From Candidatus Aldehydirespirator catecholifindens (lineage in GTDB: Bacteria > Actinomycetota > Acidimicrobiia > Acidimicrobiales > Aldehydirespiratoraceae), in the NCBI GenBank assembly GCA_028283245.1, contig JAPYNU010000081.1, forward strand, positions 1 through 41,424: a stretch of 41,424 bases of DNA, read 5' to 3'. A model generated the notes under the pieces. That model ran no database searches and had not been told where the DNA came from. It worked only from the letters and a program-made list of their open reading frames with translations. The position numbers and the translations under genes are program-made. This document shows positions 14,265 to 23,809 of this stretch, one piece after another (within the stretch, counting starts at the first letter, position 1; every line of letters starts with the position of its first letter).

Positions 14265-15524
14265 ATGATGACACAACAAGACAACGACGAACTCACTCAG
14301 GTAGGTCCTGGTACGCCCATGGGTGAAGTGCTGAGGAACTACTGGTATCCGGTTGCTTTTGTGCGAGAGCTTGATGAGTTCCCCGTGAAGGAAGTCCGGC
14401 TCCTAGGTGAGAACTGGGTAGTGTTCAAGACACCTTCGGGCGACTACGGCATCGTCGACGAGCGTTGTCCTCACCGCGGTGCGTCGCTCGCTTACGGCAT
14501 CGTTGAGGATGCTGGCTTGCGTTGCGGTTACCACGGATGGTTGTTCAACACAGCCGGTGAATGCGTTGAGATCTTGGCCGAGCCGGACTCCTCTCCGAAG
14601 TTCAGAGCTGGATGCGGGGTTCGAGCTGGCAAGGCTCAGGTGCTGGGCGGGATGGTGTGGGTCTATGTGGGCGAGAGCCCGGCACCAGAACTGCCTCGCT
14701 ACGAGGCTTATGTGATGAACGGCTACCGGGATATAGGCCACAGTATGTTGCCGTGCAACTGGCTCCAGATCATGGAGAATTCCGTTGATCCATACCATGT
14801 GGAGGCGCTCCACGGCAACTATTTCGAGTTTGTCGCTCGCCAGCAGGGGACCCCGATGCCGGAATCGTTCGTTGCCAACAAGCACGAGAAGGTGGCGTTT
14901 GATCCGTTCGATCACGGGATCATCAAGCGGCGTCTCCTTGAAGGTCAGTCAGAGGACAGCGACGATTGGAAGATCGGTCATCCGCTCGTGTTCCCTTACA
15001 AGATGTGGGTCGGTGGCAATGGTGTCTATCAGATGCAGATTCGTGTGCCGGTGGATGACACTCACACTTGGGCTCTGTTCTACACAGTGCATGCGCCCGA
15101 CGGCTTGGAGTTCGGTGACGACCTTCCAGTTGTCGACTACGAGTACCAGTGGATCGACGACCGGGGTCGTCACATCGTCGACTACATCGAGGGTCAAGAC
15201 GTGATGGCTTGGGTGACTCAAGGCCCGGTTGCTGACCGGGTCAACGAGAAGATCACCAAAAGCGACGTCGGGATACTTGCGTGCCGGCGGATGTTCAAAG
15301 AAGCGATAGAGGCAGTCAGGCGGGGAGAGGACTCGATCGCAGTAGTCCGAGAGCCGCACGATGTGATCAAGCTTCCGCTTGAGCGGTCGAAGTTTGGCCG
15401 AGGTGCCGGATTCGCGATCGACTGGATCAACGACGGCTCAATGCGTTACAGCCCGATTGCTGAAGAGATGAAGCAACTGCACATTGACGCCGCCGCAGCT
15501 CGAGAGGCTCTGGAGGCATCGTGA
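14265..15524 (+). CDS. Rieske non-haem iron oxygenase, alpha subunit (phthalate-dioxygenase/LigX-like group)
   Basis: A 419-residue oxygenase. The Rieske [2Fe-2S] ligands are C68, H70, C87 and H90 (CPHRGA and CGYHGW). The mononuclear iron site lies in NSVDPYHVEALHGNY with H178 and H183, and D175 as the electron-bridging acid. The segment VTQGPVADRVNEKI is typical of the phthalate 4,5-dioxygenase/LigX-type group, which performs ring hydroxylation or O-demethylation with an oxygenase that lacks a beta subunit. It follows the phosphoryl-transfer pair in the same operon, so an arylphosphate is a plausible substrate. No reductase or ferredoxin gene is in the window, so electrons must come from elsewhere. 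GGGAG precedes two adjacent ATGs (14265, 14268). It overlaps the next gene by GTGA. Confidence 0.92.
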   Translation: MMTQQDNDELTQVGPGTPMGEVLRNYWYPVAFVRELDEFPVKEVRLLGENWVVFKTPSGDYGIVDERCPHRGASLAYGIVEDAGLRCGYHGWLFNTAGECVEILAEPDSSPKFRAGCGVRAGKAQVLGGMVWVYVGESPAPELPRYEAYVMNGYRDIGHSMLPCNWLQIMENSVDPYHVEALHGNYFEFVARQQGTPMPESFVANKHEKVAFDPFDHGIIKRRLLEGQSEDSDDWKIGHPLVFPYKMWVGGNGVYQMQIRVPVDDTHTWALFYTVHAPDGLEFGDDLPVVDYEYQWIDDRGRHIVDYIEGQDVMAWVTQGPVADRVNEKITKSDVGILACRRMFKEAIEAVRRGEDSIAVVREPHDVIKLPLERSKFGRGAGFAIDWINDGSMRYSPIAEEMKQLHIDAAAAREALEAS

Positions 15525-16306
15525 CATCTATCGACCATGCCGCTTGGGCGGCCTACCTGCTTGCCAGCGTTGATGACCGCTCGCCGGTGGCGGCCATTAC
15601 CAAGCAGATTGACGAGTTCAGTATTGACGATGCTTACGCCGTGCAGGCGGCACTGTTGGAACTTCATCTCGGTCGTGGCGACCGGCTAGCAGGTGCGAAG
15701 CTCGGCCTGACATCGGCAGCGAAGCAGCAACAGATGGGTGTCACCGAACCGGTCTACGGCTGGATGCTTGAATCTTCGGTGCTCAACGCTTCCGGCGAGG
15801 TCGAACTCGGTGAGCTGATCCATCCTCGCTGTGAGCCCGAGTTCGTGTTCGTTCTGGGCGAAGACCTTGCAGGCCCGGGCGTGACAAGCGAGGACATTCT
15901 TGATGCTACGGAGTCCGTCACCGGCGGAATCGAAGTGATCGACTCCCGATATGAGGCTTTTTCGTTCACGCTCCCCGATGTCGTCGCTGACAACACTTCG
16001 GCAGCCCGTGTTGCTATCGGGTCGAGCGCTATCGGCCCCCGCGATGTTGATCTCACCACCCTTGAGTGCGTTTTCGAGATTGACGGTGAGGTCGCAGCAA
16101 CCTCTACAGGAGCGGCGCTGCTCGGCGATCCGGCTAAGTGTGTTGCCATGCTCGCCAACCATCTCGGCAGGCACGGCCAGAAACTGCAGGCCGGTTGGAC
16201 CATCCTGGCGGGTGCCCCAACTGATGCCAAGCCGCTGGCTGCTGGCACTCAGGCGCGCGCTCTCTACTCCCACTTAGACACGGTCTCAATAGTGGCGAGG
16301 AGATGA
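15521..16306 (+). CDS. dmpH: 4-oxalocrotonate decarboxylase (DmpH/XylI-like)
   Basis: A 261-residue protein of the hydratase/decarboxylase family. It matches the decarboxylase branch best: LGLTSAAKQQQMGV followed by EPVYGWMLE, HPRCEPEFVFV, IEVIDSRYEAF, and VVADNTSAARVAIG, which parallel the DmpH pattern MGLTSRAKMKQMGV / VYG / VVADNASAAR. The enzyme is Mg-dependent and removes CO2 from 2-oxohex-3-enedioate to yield 2-hydroxypenta-2,4-dienoate; in known pathways it forms a complex with the hydratase, encoded here two genes downstream. It starts with GTG inside the GTGA overlap with the Rieske gene, indicating translational coupling. Confidence 0.85.
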   Translation: MTSIDHAAWAAYLLASVDDRSPVAAITKQIDEFSIDDAYAVQAALLELHLGRGDRLAGAKLGLTSAAKQQQMGVTEPVYGWMLESSVLNASGEVELGELIHPRCEPEFVFVLGEDLAGPGVTSEDILDATESVTGGIEVIDSRYEAFSFTLPDVVADNTSAARVAIGSSAIGPRDVDLTTLECVFEIDGEVAATSTGAALLGDPAKCVAMLANHLGRHGQKLQAGWTILAGAPTDAKPLAAGTQARALYSHLDTVSIVARR

Positions 16307-16310
16307 CATC

Positions 16311-16567
16311 ATGCCTCTAGTCAACGTGCATTTAGCCGAAGGCCGCAGCCCCGAACATAAGCAAGCGCTGATGGTTGCCATCACTGAGGCCATGGTCAAC
16401 CATCTTGGCGCACCCCGCGAATCGGTTCGGGTCTGGATCTCGGAGTTCCCGAGTACCGATTTCATGGCTGGTGGCGAGCTTCTGGCTGACAAGCAGGCAC
16501 GCCTCATCGCAGAAACAACAAGCGTGGATAGTCAACCTGATGACGCAATACGTCCAGTGACCGACCG

Positions 16568-16571
<4 letters not shown>
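16311..16571 (+). CDS. dmpI: 4-oxalocrotonate tautomerase (DmpI/XylH-like)
   Basis: An 86-residue tautomerase that converts the enol form of 4-oxalocrotonate to its keto form. After removal of Met the chain begins with the catalytic Pro (MPLVNVHLAEG). The core RESVRVWISEFPSTDFMAGG matches the family's beta strand and loop. It is longer than typical 62-residue members, with a C-terminal extension of about 20 residues of unknown use. GAGGAG precedes the ATG, and it overlaps the next gene by ATGA. Confidence 0.9.
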
Positions 16572-17807
<1,236 letters not shown>

Positions 17808-17808
17808 G

Positions 17809-19233
17809 ATGATCCCCAACTGGGTTGACGGTGAAGCCCGTGAGGCATCAGATTCAGCAACTTTTGAGACCATTAATCCCTGGACCCAAGAACCTCACGA
17901 CAAGGTCGTCTTATCAAGCCGAACCGATGTTGCCGCCACAGTGACCGCCGCTCGGGCTGCTTTCGATGAGGGGCCTTGGCCTCGCATGAGCCACCGAGAG
18001 CGAGGGGCGCTTATGCATCGACTCGCTGACTTGATTGAGTCGCACTCAGCCGAACTCGCAGCTGCTGACTCGACTGATATGGGTAAGCCGCTCAAGGCGA
18101 TGCTGTCTAAGGATGTGCCGCGTGCCGCGCAGAACTTCCGGTTCTTTGCGGATCATGCCCGTTTGGCTCCTTCTGAGATGTATCCAACCGAAGGAGGCCA
18201 CCATGCCTATACCCGCTACGAACCAGCTGGCGTAGTCGGCGCGATCTCTCCGTGGAACTTTCCGTTGATGCTTGAAAGCTGGAAAGTTGCTCCGGCTCTG
18301 GCGTGGGGCAACACGGTGGTGTTGAAACCAGCCGAAGACACGCCGTCGTCGGCGACGATTCTGGCGCGTCTAGCGACCCAGGCAGGATTTCCAGACGGGG
18401 TGCTCAACGTTGTTCACGGTTGTGGCGCAGGCAGCGCAGGCGAGTTCCTTACCTCTTCGGAGCGAATCGACCGGCTTACCTTCACCGGTGAGTCTGCAAC
18501 TGGGCGAATTATTGCTGCCGCTGCTGCTAAGCATCTGCTGCCGGTAAGTCTTGAGTTAGGCGGCAAGGGCGCTAACTTGGTCTTCGCAGATTGTGATCTT
18601 GATGAGGCGGTGATCTGGTCGAACAGGGCCATCTTCACCAATGCCGGTCAGGTGTGCTTGGCGGGGAGTCGGCTTTATGTCCAGTCCGCAGTTTACGACG
18701 AGTTCGTTGACCGATTCGTTGCGTCGGCTGAGGCTCTAGTTGTTGGTGCGCCGTCGGATCTGGCGACCGATATGGGTCCTCTGGCATCTAAGACGCACTT
18801 CACCAAGGTCGCTGGCTACTTGAACGACCTTCCCGATGGTGCCGTGATGCGTTGCGGTGGTGTGGCCACCGACGGATCGTGGGTTGTAAGGCCGACCATT
18901 ATCACTGACGCTCCCGCCGACGCTCGCATCTGTACCGAGGAGGTTTTTGGGCCGGTTGTCACTATCCGACCTTTCGACGATGAGGCGGAGGCGGTTACTG
19001 CCGCCAATGCCAGTCCGTATGGCTTGAATGCAATGATCTTTACCGAAAATCTACGAAGGGCACATCGTGTAGCGGCGCAACTGCGAGCTGGTACGGTATG
19101 GGTGAACTGCTTTTTTGTGCGCGATCTTCGGGCACCTTTCGGTGGTGTGGGCTGGTCCGGCATCGGCCGTGAGGGCGGCAACTACAGCCGAGAGTTCTTC
19201 ACCGAACCTAAGGCCGTTGTAATTGAGCCATAA
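17809..19233 (+). CDS. dmpC: 2-hydroxymuconic semialdehyde dehydrogenase (DmpC/XylG-like)
   Basis: A 474-residue NAD-dependent aldehyde dehydrogenase that oxidises the ring-cleavage product to 4-oxalocrotonate. Catalytic residues are E249 (LELGG) and C283 (AGQVCLAGS); the NAD site includes ISPWNFPLML and FTGESATG. The C-terminal WVNCFFVRDLRAPFGG with GIGREGG is the pattern seen in XylG/DmpC-type enzymes rather than general aldehyde dehydrogenases. Its ATG is one base after the aldolase remnant stop, with AGGAGG 8 nt upstream. It commits the pathway to the dehydrogenative (4-oxalocrotonate) branch, consistent with the tautomerase and decarboxylase upstream. It is the last gene of the operon. 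Confidence 0.9.
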   Translation: MIPNWVDGEAREASDSATFETINPWTQEPHDKVVLSSRTDVAATVTAARAAFDEGPWPRMSHRERGALMHRLADLIESHSAELAAADSTDMGKPLKAMLSKDVPRAAQNFRFFADHARLAPSEMYPTEGGHHAYTRYEPAGVVGAISPWNFPLMLESWKVAPALAWGNTVVLKPAEDTPSSATILARLATQAGFPDGVLNVVHGCGAGSAGEFLTSSERIDRLTFTGESATGRIIAAAAAKHLLPVSLELGGKGANLVFADCDLDEAVIWSNRAIFTNAGQVCLAGSRLYVQSAVYDEFVDRFVASAEALVVGAPSDLATDMGPLASKTHFTKVAGYLNDLPDGAVMRCGGVATDGSWVVRPTIITDAPADARICTEEVFGPVVTIRPFDDEAEAVTAANASPYGLNAMIFTENLRRAHRVAAQLRAGTVWVNCFFVRDLRAPFGGVGWSGIGREGGNYSREFFTEPKAVVIEP

Positions 19234-19302
19234 CAAAACGGAAGTGCAAAGCCCGCCTTCGTGTCTGAGGCCACAAGATCAGCGTTGAATGCGATGTTTG
19301 AA

Positions 19303-19351
19303 TCAGAGCATCCTCTTTGATTTTCAGGTATCGCCAAAGAGGAGATTCTGA
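19303..19351. terminator. Bidirectional hairpin after the aromatic operon
   Basis: TCAGA (19303-19307) plus TCCTCTTTG (19311-19319) can pair with CAAAGAGGA (19335-19343) plus TCTGA (19347-19351), leaving a symmetric 3-nt internal loop and a 15-nt hairpin loop. It lies between the convergent dehydrogenase (stop 19233) and methyltransferase (stop 19388). No long U-tract follows, so factor-independent termination is uncertain. Confidence 0.5.
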
Positions 19352-19387
19352 GCCAGAGGCAGGGAGTTTTGTGGGGCAAGGAATTTT

Positions 19388-20557
19388 TTACTGGATCAGG
19401 TCAAGCACCGACTCAGCGATTGCCTGCCCGAGCAGAGGTGGCACGGCGTTGCCGATCTGTTTCGCTATCTGGGTGCGTGTGCCCGCAAAGGCGAAGTCGT
19501 CGTCAAAGGATTGCAGCCTCGCTCCCTCACGAAGTGTGAGCGCACGGTCTTGATGTGGGTGGATGCACTTGTTGGAGGCCGGATGCACGAAGTTGACCGT
19601 CAGTGTCACGGCAGGCTCGTCGGGGTTGAGGCGCGAGTAGCACGAGGAGAACCCCGACGTGATCAAGTGCTGCGGAACTGAGCGGATGTTTGAGCCGGAG
19701 TGACGGATGATTTCCAGCATTCGCTCGGAGTGGTTTGTCGCAACATGCAGCTGCAGGTGTCGAGCGTTTCGACGCCGGGCGGCCTGATAGTCGTTTTGTG
19801 GTGTTAGTTCATATTGATCGACGCTATCGCCAGCTTCGACAGGGGGGAGATCTCCGATGGCCTCCATGGTGGTCAGTGCGTCGGGCAGTTTGGGTTCTTC
19901 GGTCTCAAAAAGTCCAGGTGACTTGGTGGGCGTTGGAGGCGCAAGTCGCCGAGTCTGGTTGCGAATTCCGATCGTCTTGAACTCTCCAGCGTGAGTTGGT
20001 GAAGGGAATTTCGGACGCGCTCCTCGCTGCGCCCCGATCATTACGAGCCGTTCACGTTTCTGAGGAACGCCTAAGTGGGCAGCGTTGAGGATTCGCCAAT
20101 CCGACGTGTACCCGAGTCCGTCAAAACACTCCTGTATCTGCTCAATCGTGTTCCCGTAATTGTGAGTGGCCAAGCCGACAACGTTTTCCATGACGAATAC
20201 CTGTGGCCTGAAGTAGTTGACGTAGGCAGCGAATTCTTCAAAGAGGGAGTTTCGTGGGTCGTCTTCCGTGGCAGATCGAAATGGCCTGATTGACGAGAAA
20301 CCCTGGCATGGTGGTCCTCCCACGATGACATCGACTTCGCCGCGCGCGATTCTAGTGCGGTCCGACACAGAGCGAAGCCGCACGTCTCGTATATCCGCCT
20401 CCAAGGTCACCGCTTGCGAGTGGTTTAGTCGGAAAGTCTTCACTGCAATCTGCTGCACATCAATGCCGTACACGATGCTGAACGCTCCCGTGTTCTCAAA
20501 ACCCTTAGAGAATCCGCCTGTCCCACAGAACAGATCCATCACTTTTATGCCTGCCAT
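19388..20557 (-). CDS. DNA (cytosine-5-)-methyltransferase of a type II R-M system
   Basis: A 389-residue C5-cytosine methyltransferase with motifs in order: I, MDLFCGTGGFSKGF (residues 7-20, SAM binding); IV, GGPPCQGFSS with catalytic C84; VI, FVMENVVG; VIII, GVPQKRERLVMIG; the variable target-recognition region (about 175-300); IX, RLNPDEPAVTL; and X, KQIGNAVPPLLGQAI. All catalytic elements are present and the length is typical. It diverges from a gene encoding an HTH protein with a probable nuclease domain, with a 30-bp palindromic operator between them, so both most likely form one restriction-modification system. Recognition sequence cannot be read from the sequence. Confidence 0.92.
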   Translation of the reverse strand: MAGIKVMDLFCGTGGFSKGFENTGAFSIVYGIDVQQIAVKTFRLNHSQAVTLEADIRDVRLRSVSDRTRIARGEVDVIVGGPPCQGFSSIRPFRSATEDDPRNSLFEEFAAYVNYFRPQVFVMENVVGLATHNYGNTIEQIQECFDGLGYTSDWRILNAAHLGVPQKRERLVMIGAQRGARPKFPSPTHAGEFKTIGIRNQTRRLAPPTPTKSPGLFETEEPKLPDALTTMEAIGDLPPVEAGDSVDQYELTPQNDYQAARRRNARHLQLHVATNHSERMLEIIRHSGSNIRSVPQHLITSGFSSCYSRLNPDEPAVTLTVNFVHPASNKCIHPHQDRALTLREGARLQSFDDDFAFAGTRTQIAKQIGNAVPPLLGQAIAESVLDLIQ

Positions 20558-20588
20558 CTAGAGCTACCTCTATTCCTGAGAATCAACT

Positions 20589-20618
20589 CCGTTGCAGAGA
20601 CTATAGTCTCTGCAACGG
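20589..20618. promoter_or_regulatory. 30-bp perfect palindrome with overlapping divergent promoters (C-box-like)
   Basis: The left arm CCGTTGCAGAGACTA (20589-20603) is exactly repeated in reverse complement at 20604-20618, with no spacer. The centre reads GACTATAGTC, resembling the GACT...AGTC half-sites of controller-protein boxes in R-M systems. Each strand carries TATAGT (plus 20602-20607; minus 20605-20600), a good -10 box, so two divergent promoters overlap at the dyad. The methyltransferase start (20557) and the HTH-nuclease start (20649) lie almost equally far from the centre. A bound HTH dimer would block both. Confidence 0.75.
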
Positions 20619-20648
20619 CTTCCAGAGTGACATCTACGATCATATGTC

Positions 20649-21554
20649 GTGGGTGTGACATCGCTGGAGGACTCTGCCGAAGAGGCGGCGAAAGCTTTCG
20701 CGCGCGCCATGGGAGCAGTCATTGCCCGCCTCCGCAGCGAGAGCGGTTGGTCGCTGGAGGACCTGGCAGATGAAGCAGGTCGCCATCGAACCTACCTCGG
20801 GTTGATTGAGCGAGGAGAGCGACATCTCAGCGTTGCGTCGGCCTTTCGCTTCGCTCAAGCGCTCGGACTTTCACTCTCCGACCTGGTTCGCCGCGTGGAA
20901 GCGCATGAGTCAGGAAAAGTGGTTCCAGCCCGATTTCCGCTGCGGGTCTCGCCACAGGACGCGGCCCGCGGAGTTGAGGCCGTTCGGCGAGTCGCCAGCT
21001 TGGACGAATACTGGATCTCCTCCGCCATTGAGGCAACCCACACAACTTTAGATTGCATTGACGAGCAACTCGTCAACACAGGGTCATCGCCTCTCGCTGA
21101 GGTAGTAGAACTCGCCAATCTGTCAGCAATTGTGGGCAATCTTTTGAGATCAGCGCTTCAGGCTAACTCCCGCGGAGCATACAGGAGCAACGTGCCTCAC
21201 GCTTTCCCTGACCTCGTTTCCCAGTCCGAGGCTTCCAGCGACTTAGAGATCAAGGTCGCCTTGGAAGCCAACATGCCGAAGGGTCACTTGCCTAAACCAG
21301 GAGCCCACCTAATTTGCCGCTACGTCCTAGCCGCGCGCGACGGTACCTACTCTCGCGGTCATCGTGGAAACGTCGTATGGATCTGGGAGGCACGGCTCGG
21401 AGAAATATCCGAAGACGACTTCAATACTTCCAACACACCTGGAGATTCAGGCAAAACAGCAGCGATAAGCGCTGAAGCCCTATACCGACTCACTTGCGTC
21501 TATTACGATAAACGATTCCGCCCAATCGCCAGACCACGCGCTGGCCACGACTAA
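20649..21554 (+). CDS. HTH controller domain fused to probable PD-(D/E)XK restriction endonuclease
   Basis: A 301-residue protein. Residues about 18-85 are an XRE helix-turn-helix (LEDLADEAGRHRTYLGLIER) like R-M controller proteins. The remaining ~200 residues match no family I can name with certainty, but contain PD (187-188) and E200-I-K202 spaced as in PD-(D/E)XK nucleases. They also contain conserved-looking stretches PKGHLPKPG, VVWIWEARLG and SNTPGDSGKTA. Divergent arrangement with a C5 methyltransferase makes this the likely restriction enzyme, with its own regulator attached. GTG 20649 or GTG 20655 could be the start. If correct, the palindrome at 20589-20618 would be its binding site. 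Nuclease activity is inferred. Confidence 0.65.
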   Translation: MGVTSLEDSAEEAAKAFARAMGAVIARLRSESGWSLEDLADEAGRHRTYLGLIERGERHLSVASAFRFAQALGLSLSDLVRRVEAHESGKVVPARFPLRVSPQDAARGVEAVRRVASLDEYWISSAIEATHTTLDCIDEQLVNTGSSPLAEVVELANLSAIVGNLLRSALQANSRGAYRSNVPHAFPDLVSQSEASSDLEIKVALEANMPKGHLPKPGAHLICRYVLAARDGTYSRGHRGNVVWIWEARLGEISEDDFNTSNTPGDSGKTAAISAEALYRLTCVYYDKRFRPIARPRAGHD

Positions 21555-21728
21555 GCAGTGGCTCGCCCTGCAAAGAGCAAAGATCGCTAGGTTCAGCTTC
21601 TCAGTAGAGTTCCAGAACTCGTACGGGTTGCTGTGCTGCCACATGACCAGATCACGCGACCCGCTTTGCTTGAGGCGGCCCGGAGAGGTACGACAGAGGA
21701 TGTGGCCAGCGGTGTCACAGGGCTTGCT

Positions 21729-21742
21729 TACAGTTTGGATCT
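21729..21742 (+). promoter_or_regulatory. Possible -10 box before the RecQ fusion gene
   Basis: TACAGT (21729-21734) ends 8 nt before ATG 21743, which has no Shine-Dalgarno sequence. The transcript could therefore be leaderless or nearly so. No -35 box is evident. Apart from this, the interval 21555-21742 shows nothing recognisable. Confidence 0.3.
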
Positions 21743-23809
21743 ATGGAGCACGATCTTGAGGGCCAAGCGATTGGACTGCTGCGGAAGCTAACCGGCGATC
21801 CTGCTGCGGCCTTTCGGCCCGACCAACTCAAAGCAATCGTCGCGCTGGTCAGTAATCGCAGCCGAGTGCTGCTGGTTCAGCGGACAGGCTGGGGCAAGAG
21901 CGCGGTCTACTTCATCGCCACGCAGTTGCTTCGAGATCAAGGCTATGGACCCACCCTGCTGGTCTCGCCGTTGCTTGCTCTGATGCGAAATCAGATTGAG
22001 GCTGCTGAACGGCTTGGAGTTCGTGCCCGCACAATTAACAGTTCCAACAAGCCGGAGTGGAGCGAAGTCCAAGACGAGATCAAGGCCGACAGGGTGGATG
22101 TGCTGCTCATCTCACCAGAGCGTCTAGCCAATCAGGAGTTTCGTAGTGAGGTGTTGCCGGTGATCGGGCGGCGTAGCGGGATGCTGGTGATAGACGAAGC
22201 TCATTGCATCTCTGACTGGGGTCACGATTTCCGTCCCGACTACCGCCGGTTGGTTCGAGTGTTGGATTTGTTGCCGAAGGGTGTGCCGGTCTTGTGTTGC
22301 ACCGCCACTGCCAACGACCGGGTTGTTGAAGACATAACAGCGCAACTCGGTGCTGACTTCGTGCCAGTGCGAGGGCCGCTCGCCCGAGACGGACTTCGGC
22401 TTCAAGTCATTGACAAGCCAGCGCAAGCCGAGCGGCTGCTTTGGCTCGCCTCTGTGATTCCAGAACTGCCAGGTACGGGCGTCGTCTACTGCCTGACCGT
22501 TGCTGACACAGTGCGTGTTGCCGATTGGCTCATATCACAGGGCATCAACGCTAAGGCCTACAGCGGTGGGGACGACAATGATTATAGGCTGGCCCTTGAG
22601 CAGGATCTGCTCGCAAACCGTGTGAAAGTGGTGGTAGCAACATCGGCTTTGGGTATGGGTTTTGACAAGCCTGATCTTGCTTTCGTCATCCACTATCAGT
22701 CGCCAGGATCGCCAGTGGCCTACTACCAGCAGGTTGGGCGTGCTGGTCGCGCTCTGAAAGAGTCGTGGGGCATCCTCCTGCGTGGTGCTGAAGACATTGA
22801 CATCCAGAACTATTTCATTGATTCAGCGTTCCCTTCGCCCGAGTTGGCTGAAGAGGTTGTGAGCTTGCTAGAGCGCCGAAATGCTTCGATGATGGCCAAG
22901 GAGATCCTTGCGGAAGTCAACGAACGTGAGGGGAGACTTGAGAAACTGCTCAAGATTCTGGAAGTTGAGGGAGCGGTAGAACGCGAAGGAAGGGGGTGGA
23001 TACGCACGCTGGCTCGATGGGTATTCGACCATGAGCGAGTTGTTGCTGTCACTGAGCTACGCCGAGTGGAGCAGGAGCAGATGCGGGCTTATATTGCTTC
23101 CAATAAGTGTCGGATGCGATTGTTGCGCGGTTACCTTGACGACCGCGACACTGAGTCATGCGGACTTTGCGACAACTGCGTTGGTCGGAGCTTGGAACGT
23201 GCCTTCGCTCCTGCCGTTGTTCAGCAGGCTGTTGAATTCCTGCGCAAGTCCGAGAACGTCATTGAGCCGCGCAAGAAACTCCCGAGCGGTAAGTCGATTC
23301 CGCCGTATCACATGCTTGAACAGGGCCGAGTTCTGGCCGTCTGGGGAGATGGCGGCTGGGGCGAATTAGTGCGATCCGGTAAGCAGAAAACTGGACGGTT
23401 CGATGAGCAGCTGGTCGAAGCGGCACAAGACTTGATCAGGACCCGCTGGAAGCCTGATCTTGCGTCTGGGTGGGTTACGTATGTGCCTTCGCTGCGTCGC
23501 CCTGAATTAGTTCGCGATTTTGCCCACCGGCTGGCGCACTACCTCGGCTTGACCTGTATAGATGCGCTAAACAAAGTGAGCGACACCGAGCCTCAGAAGA
23601 CAATGCAGAACAGTCATCAGCAGTACCGCAATATTGAAAGTGCATTCGAGATCGCATGTGAACTACCGTCGGGTCCAGTGCTACTAGTTGACGACATGGT
23701 TGATTCTCGCTGGACCTTGACTGTTGCCGGTGCCCTGCTACGAGCAGCAGGATCAGGTGCGGTGTTCCCGTTTGCTTTGGCTGACACAGCTGGGAGGTCG
23801 GTCACATGA
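21743..23809 (+). CDS. RecQ-family DNA helicase fused to a phosphoribosyltransferase-like domain
   Basis: A 688-residue protein. Helicase domain (about 1-350): FRPDQLKAI, Walker A GWGKSAV, DEAH, ISDWGHDFRPDYR, ATSALGMGFDKPD and the QQVGRAGR arginine-finger motif. A RecQ zinc-binding region follows with four Cys (CRMRLL and CGLCDNC, about 455-475). The C-terminal ~180 residues end in a phosphoribosyltransferase-like domain with LLVDDMVDSRWT, where the usual TTG of the PRPP loop is altered to DSRW. It overlaps the next gene, a DprA-like protein, by ATGA. PRTase plus DprA-like proteins are the two parts of the ShosTA defence/toxin system, so this pair may be a helicase-bearing relative. RecQ-PRTase fusions are also widespread in actinobacteria, so a repair role is the alternative. 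Confidence 0.85.
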   Translation: MEHDLEGQAIGLLRKLTGDPAAAFRPDQLKAIVALVSNRSRVLLVQRTGWGKSAVYFIATQLLRDQGYGPTLLVSPLLALMRNQIEAAERLGVRARTINSSNKPEWSEVQDEIKADRVDVLLISPERLANQEFRSEVLPVIGRRSGMLVIDEAHCISDWGHDFRPDYRRLVRVLDLLPKGVPVLCCTATANDRVVEDITAQLGADFVPVRGPLARDGLRLQVIDKPAQAERLLWLASVIPELPGTGVVYCLTVADTVRVADWLISQGINAKAYSGGDDNDYRLALEQDLLANRVKVVVATSALGMGFDKPDLAFVIHYQSPGSPVAYYQQVGRAGRALKESWGILLRGAEDIDIQNYFIDSAFPSPELAEEVVSLLERRNASMMAKEILAEVNEREGRLEKLLKILEVEGAVEREGRGWIRTLARWVFDHERVVAVTELRRVEQEQMRAYIASNKCRMRLLRGYLDDRDTESCGLCDNCVGRSLERAFAPAVVQQAVEFLRKSENVIEPRKKLPSGKSIPPYHMLEQGRVLAVWGDGGWGELVRSGKQKTGRFDEQLVEAAQDLIRTRWKPDLASGWVTYVPSLRRPELVRDFAHRLAHYLGLTCIDALNKVSDTEPQKTMQNSHQQYRNIESAFEIACELPSGPVLLVDDMVDSRWTLTVAGALLRAAGSGAVFPFALADTAGRSVT

